From an uncultured Clostridia bacterium (lineage in GTDB: Bacteria > Bacillota > Clostridia > UMGS1883), in assembly GCA_947630975.1 (NCBI GenBank), contig CANRJP010000018.1, positions 1 to 36,485 of the forward strand: DNA of 36,485 nt, read 5' to 3'. Positions 17,606 to 25,686 of this stretch are shown here, one piece after another. A program made the translations under genes and the position numbers. Numbering within the stretch: position 1 is the stretch's first letter; every line of letters begins with the position of its first letter. The notes below the pieces were generated by a model. It worked only from the letters and a program-made list of their open reading frames with translations. It was not told where the DNA came from and made no database searches.

Positions 17606-17720
17606 ATACTAATCCCCGATAAAAAGCAGCAAATCTTTTCGGTGTGATTTGCGCAGGACATTGTTGTCCTGCACAAATCATCCTCGAAAATCTATGTGAT
17701 GTTTTATCAGGGATTAGTAT
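17606..17720. mobile_element. MITE-like element (about 115 bp) with terminal inverted repeats and internal hairpin
   Basis: Ends ATACTAATCCCCGATAAAA and TTTTATCAGGGATTAGTAT are inverted repeats (18/19). Internal hairpin at 17646-17679, GATTTGCGCAGGACA / TGTCCTGCACAAATC (14/15). Non-coding. Confidence 0.6.
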
Positions 17721-17729
17721 AACCGTAGT

Positions 17730-19694
17730 TTACTTCTGCCGCGTCACCGGCTTGAGCGAGTCAAGAGAATACCATACCAACAGCCGGTCGCCCTCCTTGG
17801 AGGGGTCGTCCGCTACCACATATGAGCCGGCGGGGACAGCCTCGGTCACGGCGTTGATGCCCGTAAGGGCGCCGTCATTGTAGCCCGCCGCCATAACGGT
17901 GACGTTCAGGTCGGCGTCGGTGGTGTTGGTGAGCTTAAGGCTGCCGCCGTAATCGGAATAGACCGCAACACCGCCGTATGCCGCCACAGCCAGCCTGTCT
18001 TTGATGACGCCCCGGCTCGGGTCGTAGGCCGCCAGCTCTACGTTGGAGATTTCCCCCTTCGGCAGGGCGAACACGGCGGTCAGATCGTCGCCGGAGACCT
18101 TTGAAGTCGTGGAATATGTAACATTTCCGCCGTTGTCAAAGAACACCGCCGAAACCATGCAGAAGCGGTTGAGGGAAACCGTCAGAGTGTTCCCGTCTAT
18201 CTCCGCGTCGGAGATCCAGCCCACTTCCTCCGGCTCGGAGTAATGCATATCCCTTATTTCTCCTTCGTCCAGCGCTCGGGGATAGATAGTGAATTCATAT
18301 ATCTCGCCCTTGAAATACGGGTCGTTGTATGGCGATTTTGCCAGCCAGTTGTCGGCGGTGTCACCCAGCTCGGAGGGTGAAAAGCCTAAGTTCCCGGCGG
18401 CAATGGGCACGCCGTCCTTGTACATTTTAGCCTCGGTACCGCTGACGGTTACGGCCAGGGCGGCGGTCTCGCCGTCCCTTAGACCGGGCAGAGATGCGAT
18501 GTTCTTCTCGCTATCAGAGCCGTTGTTGGTCAGGGCCAGGCGCAGGGTGTTGATGTCCGGGTTCGGTCGGGAGGTGTTGAGGAAGAAATACTCATTCGTA
18601 CCGTTGCCAAAACAGAAAGTGAACTGATGAGTTTGGACAATTCCGTTCTTAAGCCGCATAACTATGGTAAATTCGTCGAGATCGGCCAGCATACCCCGGG
18701 GCAGCTCCACATAATCGTTCACGCCGTCAAAGGCCGAGCCGGTCTTGCCGCCGAAAAGCTTGCCGTGGTTGCCGTTGCCGCTCCTGTCCTCCACCACATC
18801 CACGGTATTTTCGTCAAAAACGTAGGAAAGTACCATATTGTCGTTGGCCTTTTGGGCGGCCTTCAAAACGGTGAAGTCAAATGTCTTAACTATGTCCTCG
18901 CCCCAAGGCCCCATTTTCTTTGTGCCGGTGAGGGTTACGGCGGTATTTTCGGCGGGGCGGGTGACCTTGCCTTCTGCGGAAATCACCTCCGGATGGTCGG
19001 ATATCCAATTCACGCCCGCACCCGCGGCGTCAATGTCAATATCGTCTATCAATGTGGACGGGAAGCCGCCGAAATATTCAAATGTTCTGTTGATCACCGC
19101 AAGGTCGTCCACCGTGGCTGAAAGAGCGTCGGCGCTCCAGTAGGTAGAGCCAAGGTACAAATCGCCGCCGCCGGAGACTACCGCGCCGGATGCGGCCAAA
19201 ACGCCGTCAACGTAAAGCTCGGCGCTGCCCATATTTTCAACATATTTTATCTCAACGGTCTTGCCGACGCAGTTCTCGGCTTTAGTTTCAAGGGCGGCCC
19301 AACGGAAAGTGTCGCCGTCATGGCTCCACACGTTTGGGACGCCGTTTTGAAAAATGACGCCCAGCCATTTTTCAGAGCTGCTCGTGCCCATGTTTTTAAA
19401 AAACAGAGTGCTTGTGTCTCCGGAAGAGGCGAGCGTAACTTTCGCGCTGACCTCGTAATACGGCCCAACGGAGCCAAGCTTAAGGCCGTAAGTGCCGTCC
19501 AGCTTCAAAGCGCCGCCGTCGTAAACCGCCGCGCCGCCGCTGCCAAGAGTGCTGGACACGGTCGTGGCGGGAGTTGCGAGGCCCGCCCCCTCTTCGGAGG
19601 CGAGACTGTTATCAAAACGGTACAGGCCCTCGGCCCCGGCGGTTACCGTTAGGGCGGCAAAGGCCGTCATAAAGGCAAGAATAAACTTTTTCAT
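17730..19694 (-). CDS. Secreted LamG/concanavalin-A-like domain protein with bacterial Ig-like segment
   Basis: Signal peptide MKKFILAFMTAFAALTVTAGAEG. LamG-like VLSYVFDENTVDVVEDRSGNGNHGKLFGG...FDGVNDYVELPRG...GEIYEFTIYPRALDEGEI; Ig-like VNWISDHPEVISAEGKVTRPAENTAVTLT. Confidence 0.85.
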   Translation of the reverse strand: MKKFILAFMTAFAALTVTAGAEGLYRFDNSLASEEGAGLATPATTVSSTLGSGGAAVYDGGALKLDGTYGLKLGSVGPYYEVSAKVTLASSGDTSTLFFKNMGTSSSEKWLGVIFQNGVPNVWSHDGDTFRWAALETKAENCVGKTVEIKYVENMGSAELYVDGVLAASGAVVSGGGDLYLGSTYWSADALSATVDDLAVINRTFEYFGGFPSTLIDDIDIDAAGAGVNWISDHPEVISAEGKVTRPAENTAVTLTGTKKMGPWGEDIVKTFDFTVLKAAQKANDNMVLSYVFDENTVDVVEDRSGNGNHGKLFGGKTGSAFDGVNDYVELPRGMLADLDEFTIVMRLKNGIVQTHQFTFCFGNGTNEYFFLNTSRPNPDINTLRLALTNNGSDSEKNIASLPGLRDGETAALAVTVSGTEAKMYKDGVPIAAGNLGFSPSELGDTADNWLAKSPYNDPYFKGEIYEFTIYPRALDEGEIRDMHYSEPEEVGWISDAEIDGNTLTVSLNRFCMVSAVFFDNGGNVTYSTTSKVSGDDLTAVFALPKGEISNVELAAYDPSRGVIKDRLAVAAYGGVAVYSDYGGSLKLTNTTDADLNVTVMAAGYNDGALTGINAVTEAVPAGSYVVADDPSKEGDRLLVWYSLDSLKPVTRQK

Positions 19695-21346
19695 TCTCCA
19701 TCGCCTCCCACTGTGATTTCCGCCACTCTGCCTGAGGCGGTGATTTTGTATGTGCCGCTTACTTCGGGGACAAAGCCGTAAGCGAATTTGCCCTCGCCGT
19801 CCGCCTTGGAATAGACTATGTGTGTTCCGTCGGGGACGGAGATAACTATTATCAGCTCCGCGCTGGGCTCGTTTGTCCCGTTTATGGTGATTTCGCCGTT
19901 TTCAAGGGATACATTCAGGCTCTGCTCCGCGAGGGCGGTTGTTTCAAAATATGCCGGTTCGTCGGCGAGTATAATGTTGCCGTACCCGTCAGCGGCCAGG
20001 TATTTCCCGGGCAGGGACTTGCTCTCGTATGCCGTCAGACCGCCGTCCTCATGGGGGATAAACGTCCTCCCGTTGAGGGAAGCTGTGCTGTCGTCGTTAT
20101 CGTGGTGCAGCTTCGCCATGCCCCGGTACTCGGTCACGTAATAGCCCATCTTGTTCACCGACCGGATATACACTCCGCCGTTACCCTCGGTTATCTCCCA
20201 AAGGGAATCGTTGGGATAAAGTCCGTTTTCCCCCAGCTTCAGCGTGGTTCCGGCGGGGTAGGCCGAGGGGAGAAATGAATTGTCCATGTGTACCTGAGTG
20301 AGTTTTTGACCGTTCAGCGAAAGGCTCACGGCTTGACCGTCGAGGCCGACGCTGCTTTCCTCAAGCTGGGCCACTCCGCCGTTTTCGTCAAAGTACAGCC
20401 TGTCCACGCAGACGCTGCGCAGATGCCCGTTTCCCTTTGGTTGGGCGCCGGTGTGGTAAATTATGTAGGTTTGACCCTTGAAGTCAATTATGGACGGATG
20501 GTTGGTGTCACTGGAGGCCCCGACGCCCATGACAAGGCCGGCGTATTCATAGGGTCCCCAAATGTTGTCCGAGACCGCGTAGGACAGCTCCTCGTGCCAG
20601 TTGCTGGCGAAAAATACGTAGTAGCGGCTGTCGCCGGGGCGCCGGTATATCCACGGGGCCTCGGTGTACTGGCTGTTTTCCGGGATGCCGTTTATGGTCA
20701 GCTCCCTGATGCCGCCGCTGCCGTCTTTGAGATTTATCATGTCCTCGCTCAGCTCGGTCAGATAGAGGTTGCTGTTGCCCCACATTAGATAGCGGTGTTC
20801 CACGCCGTTTTCGTCATTTTCGACCCACACGGTGGGGTCAATGTCGTCCCAGCTCACCTTGCCGTGGGTGAAGTTCGGGTCGATAAGCTGAACGCCGTTC
20901 CGGGCGTCCGTGAACGGCCCCGTAGGGCTGTCGGCAACCGCCACCGATATACCGGAGCCGTTTTTGCAGTTGTAAAAATAGTACTTGCCATTGTACTTTA
21001 TCACTTGACCTGCCCAGGCGTCGTCGGCCTTGGGGCTGCCCCAGGAGAAGTCGCCGGCCCTCAGCGGAACGCCCTCGTACTTCCAGTTCACCATATCGGT
21101 TGTGGAATAGCAGAGGTAGTCGGGCATACTGTAATACCCGCCGTCGCCGGTGTCGTGGCCCACATAGAGGTAGACCATGTCGCCCTCTCCGTCGCCGTCG
21201 GTGTCCTCCACCAGCGCCGCCGGGTCGCCGCAGTAGACCCGCGTACCCGGCTCGGTTTCGGTTATTTCGGGGTTCGAAGCCAAGGCCGCGGAGCACAGCA
21301 GCGCCGTCCCGAGGCAGGCCGATAAAAGTTTTTTCATCTTCCTCAC
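19691..21346 (-). CDS. Secreted glycoside hydrolase family 43-like protein
   Basis: Signal peptide; CGDPAALVEDTDGD...YLYVGHD, MVNWKYEGVPL, DAWAGQVIKYNGKYYFYNC, DDIDPTVWVEND, YTEAPWIYRRPGDSRYYVFFASN, HPSIIDFKGQTYIIYHTG are GH43 blade motifs. Stop overlaps the start of the LamG gene (ATGA-type). Confidence 0.9.
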   Translation of the reverse strand: MRKMKKLLSACLGTALLCSAALASNPEITETEPGTRVYCGDPAALVEDTDGDGEGDMVYLYVGHDTGDGGYYSMPDYLCYSTTDMVNWKYEGVPLRAGDFSWGSPKADDAWAGQVIKYNGKYYFYNCKNGSGISVAVADSPTGPFTDARNGVQLIDPNFTHGKVSWDDIDPTVWVENDENGVEHRYLMWGNSNLYLTELSEDMINLKDGSGGIRELTINGIPENSQYTEAPWIYRRPGDSRYYVFFASNWHEELSYAVSDNIWGPYEYAGLVMGVGASSDTNHPSIIDFKGQTYIIYHTGAQPKGNGHLRSVCVDRLYFDENGGVAQLEESSVGLDGQAVSLSLNGQKLTQVHMDNSFLPSAYPAGTTLKLGENGLYPNDSLWEITEGNGGVYIRSVNKMGYYVTEYRGMAKLHHDNDDSTASLNGRTFIPHEDGGLTAYESKSLPGKYLAADGYGNIILADEPAYFETTALAEQSLNVSLENGEITINGTNEPSAELIIVISVPDGTHIVYSKADGEGKFAYGFVPEVSGTYKITASGRVAEITVGGDGE

Positions 21347-21361
21347 ACCTTTCTTTTTTTC

Positions 21362-21390
21362 ATTATAGCATTACCTCACAAATAATTCAA
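21362..21390 (-). promoter_or_regulatory. Putative sigma-A promoter for the GH43-LamG operon
   Basis: Minus strand TTGAAT - 17 bp - TATAAT. Confidence 0.65.
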
Positions 21391-21396
21391 TGTAAA

Positions 21397-21421
21397 CTTG
21401 TACTTTTTGCTTGTATTTTTG
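21397..21421. promoter_or_regulatory. Tandem direct repeat, candidate AraC-type operator
   Basis: CTTGTACTTTTTG followed immediately by CTTGTATTTTTG, between divergent promoters. Confidence 0.5.
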
Positions 21422-21439
21422 TACACCGTGTGATATACT
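21411..21439 (+). promoter_or_regulatory. Putative sigma-A promoter for the araC-like gene
   Basis: TTGTAT - 17 bp - TATACT; the -10 lies inside the left arm of a perfect palindrome. Confidence 0.55.
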
Positions 21440-21460
21440 AAAGCCAAGGCTTTAGTATAT
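21433..21460. repeat. Perfect 13-bp inverted repeat at the araC promoter
   Basis: ATATACTAAAGCC AA GGCTTTAGTATAT. Confidence 0.85.
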
Positions 21461-21522
21461 TTTCGATTTTATGCGCCGCCGAAATTTTCCTCGCCCAAAG
21501 GCTCGGAAACGGCGATGCGCAA

Positions 21523-21554
21523 TTGCACATAAATTTTTACAAATTTATGTGCAA
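21523..21554. repeat. Perfect 14-bp inverted repeat upstream of the araC RBS
   Basis: TTGCACATAAATTT TTAC AAATTTATGTGCAA, just before the aaaagaggtgagg RBS. Confidence 0.85.
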
Positions 21555-21574
21555 TAAAAAAAGAGGTGAGGAAA

Positions 21575-22351
21575 ATGGACGAGTTCAGATTTGTAAACGC
21601 GGGCTGCGACGTGTCGGAGCCAAAGGGGCTGTGGTTTAATCGGGCAATTCCCCAGCACGCCTTCTTCTATTTTCAGGGGCCGGCGACGGTCGGCGGGAAG
21701 CGCGTCGATTCCGGGGCCTGCATTTTGTATACCGGCGGCACCGCCCACGATTATGCTACCCTTGACGGTTTTGTAAACAGCTACATAGGCTTTTTTGTGC
21801 CGGACGACATCCTTACCGGCTTGGGCATAAAGACCAACAAAGTTATCTATCCGGCCAACTGCTCCGAGATAAACGACATTTTGCGGGAGATCTGCGACGA
21901 GAACGGCTCACGGCATCAGGGGTACGAAACGGCCATCCTGTCCCTTATTTTAAAAATGCTGGTGACCATAGCCCGCGGCACCGGCGTGAAAAGGGACAGC
22001 ACCGAATTTGACCGGCTGCGGGATAAGATGACGGCGCTGCGGGGGCGGTATTTGGCGAATGTGGCCGAGCCGCCGAAAATCGACGCCATAATCCGTGAAT
22101 CGGGCCTGTCGCGGACGTGGTTTTATCGAATGTATTCCTCGATTTTTCATATGTCGCCCAAGGAGGATCTCATATGGGCGCGGCTGAAACGGGCCCGTAA
22201 TTTGATTTTGGAAAATCCCGACCGCAAGCTCTACGATGTGGCTGTGGACTGCGGCTTTATAGATATGCCCCACTTTTCGCACATTTTCAAAAACCGCTAC
22301 GGATATACGCCCAAGGCATACGCCGAAGCGGTGAAAAACAGCCGCGCATAA
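21575..22351 (+). CDS. AraC-family transcriptional regulator
   Basis: C-terminal two-helix-turn-helix: IIRESGLSRTWFYRMYSSIFHMSPKEDLIWARLKRARNLILENPDRKLYDVAVDCGFIDMPHFSHIFKNRYGYTPKAYAEA. ATG at 21575 follows gaggtgagg; the ORF track start is 21566. Confidence 0.9.
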   Translation: MDEFRFVNAGCDVSEPKGLWFNRAIPQHAFFYFQGPATVGGKRVDSGACILYTGGTAHDYATLDGFVNSYIGFFVPDDILTGLGIKTNKVIYPANCSEINDILREICDENGSRHQGYETAILSLILKMLVTIARGTGVKRDSTEFDRLRDKMTALRGRYLANVAEPPKIDAIIRESGLSRTWFYRMYSSIFHMSPKEDLIWARLKRARNLILENPDRKLYDVAVDCGFIDMPHFSHIFKNRYGYTPKAYAEAVKNSRA

Positions 22352-22391
22352 AAGCGGCGGCGTTCGCGCGGTATTGCCTTAATTATTGGGA

Positions 22392-23066
22392 TTAGTATAA
22401 GTGTTTAACTTCAAAAATTTCAGAGATCTTTTTCCATTCATTAACACTTTTTGTTCTGTATTTATTGGTATTATTCATTTGTACGGTTATTATTATTTCG
22501 TATAAAACAGATATGATGAAAAGGGAGAAAATCAGGATGTTTTTCCATGTCCAATCATAAAAATACGGAAGCATTTTTACAGTATACAATACCCAGCACG
22601 CAATGATTAGCATTAAAAACTCAAAATAACGGTTATATCTTATAATCGGCTTTATAAATTGTATAATTTTTTTGGGAAAATGCGACCTGTTCAATGAATC
22701 GTCAATTATAGCATTTTTAGAGATATTTTCAAAGTAGTTGTTGTATGTTTCCCATTGTAAACCGTTATATCGGGGTTCCAGAACGGCGATAATATATCCT
22801 CCAATTTCAACTATTTTTTTTCTATAATACAATACTCTTGTTGACACAGCGATAATCAGTGGAATGGGAAGAAAAAATAACGAATAGTTAGAGTTATCGT
22901 TAGAAATCAAATACCCTAAAAAAGCAAGCACAGATGTCAGTGTTAAAGATGTTAACGAATTATGTAATTTTATAAGGTCTGAAATGGATGATTTCAATAA
23001 TTTATACTCTAAAAGATAGCCATCATCTTTACCTTTTGTAATTTTTAATTTCATATATATCACCAC
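22392..23066 (-). CDS. Orphan membrane protein with about four TM segments, unknown function
   Basis: Hydrophobic segments LTLTSVLAFLGYLI, YSLFFLPIPLIIAVSTRVLY, FEFLMLIIACWVLYTV, ILIFSLFIISVLYEIIITV. AT-rich relative to neighbours. Confidence 0.65.
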   Translation of the reverse strand: MVIYMKLKITKGKDDGYLLEYKLLKSSISDLIKLHNSLTSLTLTSVLAFLGYLISNDNSNYSLFFLPIPLIIAVSTRVLYYRKKIVEIGGYIIAVLEPRYNGLQWETYNNYFENISKNAIIDDSLNRSHFPKKIIQFIKPIIRYNRYFEFLMLIIACWVLYTVKMLPYFYDWTWKNILIFSLFIISVLYEIIITVQMNNTNKYRTKSVNEWKKISEIFEVKHLY

Positions 23067-23191
23067 ATATCGATTATATCACACTTCTCGCGCAGAATCA
23101 AGCCCGAATTTCGCCGAACTTTGCGGGCTTACAATAGATGTGCTACACATGGCTCCGTCATATTTGTCGGGGTAAAAGATTAGTATTATAT

Positions 23192-23245
23192 CACAAAAAA
23201 CGACTGCAGTCTCTACTTTTTTTGAGATTGCAGTCGTTTTTTGTG
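23192..23245. terminator. Large bidirectional terminator/hairpin at the 3' end of the polysaccharide operon
   Basis: CACAAAAAACGACTGCAGTCTC / GAGATTGCAGTCGTTTTTTGTG (21/22), flanked by A/T runs, about 40 bp after the BCCT stop. Confidence 0.9.
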
Positions 23246-23288
23246 TGGGACTTTTTTACAGCCCTTTTTGGCTTTCAAGCTGTAAGAG

Positions 23289-24812
23289 TTATTTTTTCTC
23301 CTCAAGATAACGCTTCGCGTCCTTAATAAAGCTCCATATCATGATTATCATGATAATGCCTATCGGGAAGGCGCTTATGATGCTTACGCTCTGGATGTTG
23401 CTCATGCTGCTCTCCGAGAACACCAACCCTATCGGCAGAACAATGAGCAGCAAGCACCACAGCAGGGTTATCATTGCGTGAGGCTTTTCATTTTGTCCCA
23501 GATTTTTATAACTGTAGCAGGCCGCCGTGTACGCTATGGAGTCAAAGGACGTGGCGTAAAAGGCTATCATACAAACCAGCGTCAGCACAAGAATGAGAGT
23601 GGAGCATGGCATGGTATTGATTATGTTCATGATAAGCCCGTACAGATCGCCGCTCGCCTCGTACTGGGCGATGAAGTCTGCCGCTCCCTTTGCCTGAAGA
23701 CCGAGGCTGTAGTTGCCGAGGATTATAAAGCTGACAATAGTCGAGCCCACGCCGAAAACGTAACCGCCGAGTATAGTCTGCTTTATCGTCCTGCCGCGGC
23801 TTATGTTGCCGATAAAGAAGGGCGCCGCTATGCACCATACCATCCAGTAAGCCCAGTAATATATGGTCCAATCCTGCGGGAAGCTGTTCGCCCTTACCGG
23901 ATCGGTATAGGTGGACAGCTCGAAGAAATTCTGGAACATTTTGCCCAGCGACTGGAAGCCGTTTTCAATGATAAATCGCCCCTGCCCGCCAATGACAAGA
24001 ACCAGAATGAGCAGGCCGAAGAAAAGATATATGCAGAGCTTGGCGAGGAAGCCTATGCCTTTAAAGCCGTGCATAACCGCGTATGTGTACACGGCGCAGG
24101 TTATGAGCAGAATAATTATTGTTACAGTCGTGCGGCTGATGCTCAAGCCGAAAAGCTGTAATATTATGCTCGCCATAAGCGGAGTCGCCACCGAAAAGGT
24201 GGTTGCCGTTCCGGCAAGGAGGGCAAACAGCGCGAAAAGGTCGATTACCCTGCCGACAATGCCGTCGGATTTTTTGCCCAGCACAGGACGGCAGGCCTCC
24301 GAGTAACGTTGGCGGCCGCGTTTCCGCACATGGAGCATGAAGCCGAAGGCCACCGCCAGCACCAGATAAAAGGCCCATGGGATAAAGCTCCAGTGGAACA
24401 GGGGGAATACTCCCGCCCACTCGGTAACGCTGCCCATATCGGCGATATGGGGGTTTGTGGCGTACATGACCCACTCGGAGAAGGAATAAAACAGTATGTC
24501 GGCGGCGAGGCCGCAGGTGAACATCATGCTGCCCCAGGTAAAGAATGAGTACCTCGGCTTTTCGCCCGGCTCACCGAGGACTATATTGCCGTACTTTGAA
24601 AAAGACAGGAACACCGAAATGAGCAGAACTCCCAGCCCTATTATCAGATAATACAGTCCCACCGTGTCCCCGAAGAAGAACCGAACCCTGCTTATGACCT
24701 CGTTGGATTTCACCGGGAAAATAAACAGCAGGACCGCCAATCCAACGATCAGAATAAACGGCGCTAAGGTTATCAGCCAGTCAACCCGGCTTTTTTGTTT
24801 TTTAGTATTCAT
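23289..24812 (-). CDS. BCCT-family (betaine/carnitine/choline) transporter
   Basis: Twelve-TM-like profile; FFTWGSMMFTCGLAADILFYSFSEWVMY, FHWSFIPWAFYLVLAVAFGFMLHVRKR, DWTIYYWAYWMVWCIAAPFFIGNISRGRTIK, FYATSFDSIAYTAACYS are BCCT hallmarks. Confidence 0.93.
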   Translation of the reverse strand: MNTKKQKSRVDWLITLAPFILIVGLAVLLFIFPVKSNEVISRVRFFFGDTVGLYYLIIGLGVLLISVFLSFSKYGNIVLGEPGEKPRYSFFTWGSMMFTCGLAADILFYSFSEWVMYATNPHIADMGSVTEWAGVFPLFHWSFIPWAFYLVLAVAFGFMLHVRKRGRQRYSEACRPVLGKKSDGIVGRVIDLFALFALLAGTATTFSVATPLMASIILQLFGLSISRTTVTIIILLITCAVYTYAVMHGFKGIGFLAKLCIYLFFGLLILVLVIGGQGRFIIENGFQSLGKMFQNFFELSTYTDPVRANSFPQDWTIYYWAYWMVWCIAAPFFIGNISRGRTIKQTILGGYVFGVGSTIVSFIILGNYSLGLQAKGAADFIAQYEASGDLYGLIMNIINTMPCSTLILVLTLVCMIAFYATSFDSIAYTAACYSYKNLGQNEKPHAMITLLWCLLLIVLPIGLVFSESSMSNIQSVSIISAFPIGIIMIIMIWSFIKDAKRYLEEKK

Positions 24813-25686
24813 CTTTGCTTACCTCCTGAATTTTTTTATCATTATATTTATATATAAATTTTTTACCGTTACATATGAACGTAAAGCCTACCGCCAAATT
24901 GTCCTTTCCCTTAATGGCGGCAATATTTTGCAGCTTTGACTCCTTTACGTTTAACCCCGACGCTACGGCTTTCAGTATCTTTGACCGGGTATCATCTATA
25001 TATGATGAGTCAAAGGCTCTAAGCTCGTCCAAGGTATCAAATTCAAAAATCGCTTCATCGGGATATTTTCGTATCCGCATCGGCAATTCGCGTATGTGGT
25101 CGATGTATATAGCTTCCCATAGCTTATCTTTTGTTTCCGGCAAAAAATATTCCTTCTCTAAAATTGACAAAAAATGCGAAGAAAATTCCTCGTTCCAGAA
25201 AACATGGCCCAGCATATACCAAACATTTTCACCGCCAATTTTAACCGAGCGGATATATCCGTCCGGCCCCTCCTCGATGCACCACTCGTTTGTCGCCCCA
25301 TGTGCGTACAGGGCGGAATAATACGCGCCGTCCACCTCAGGCTCAAAAGGGTTGATTGTGAAATAGTTGTCGCCGGAACAGATATATGTATTCCTTATGA
25401 CGTCTTTGGCCGCCCAAACACTCCCGTTATTGTTGCGGGTAAGATATTCCGTATTATGTATAAGCTTTACTCCGAACTTTTCCTTAAGATATGAGAACCT
25501 TTCCGCCTTATATCCGGTCACGACATATATTTCGTCTACTCCGGCCTCTCTAAGCTGTCTGATTTGCCTTTCGATGAGGGACTCGCCCCTTATCTCTATC
25601 AGGGCTTTGGGGTTTTCATATGACAGCGGCGCAAATCGGGCGGATGTTCCCGCAGCCATAATGACCGCGTTGTCAACCTTGCTCAT
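24802..25686 (-). CDS. LicC-like sugar/choline-phosphate nucleotidyltransferase with truncated kinase N-lobe-like C-terminus
   Basis: VIMAAGTSARFAPLSYENPKALIEIRGESLIERQIRQLREAGVDEIYVVTGYKAERF; C-terminal about 78 aa resembles the start of the kinase domain of the neighbouring fusion protein. Confidence 0.85.
   Translation of the reverse strand: MSKVDNAVIMAAGTSARFAPLSYENPKALIEIRGESLIERQIRQLREAGVDEIYVVTGYKAERFSYLKEKFGVKLIHNTEYLTRNNNGSVWAAKDVIRNTYICSGDNYFTINPFEPEVDGAYYSALYAHGATNEWCIEEGPDGYIRSVKIGGENVWYMLGHVFWNEEFSSHFLSILEKEYFLPETKDKLWEAIYIDHIRELPMRIRKYPDEAIFEFDTLDELRAFDSSYIDDTRSKILKAVASGLNVKESKLQNIAAIKGKDNLAVGFTFICNGKKFIYKYNDKKIQEVSKDEY

Noticed and set aside
16942-17622. 226-aa plus-strand ORF
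   Set aside because: Translation lacks domain-like pattern, begins at the start region of the divergent MBL gene and ends in a hairpin; treated as non-coding or decayed.
23192-23245. Possible transposon terminal inverted repeat pair
   Set aside because: Arms are separated only by a short T-rich loop and sit at the 3' end of an operon, so a bidirectional terminator is the simpler reading.
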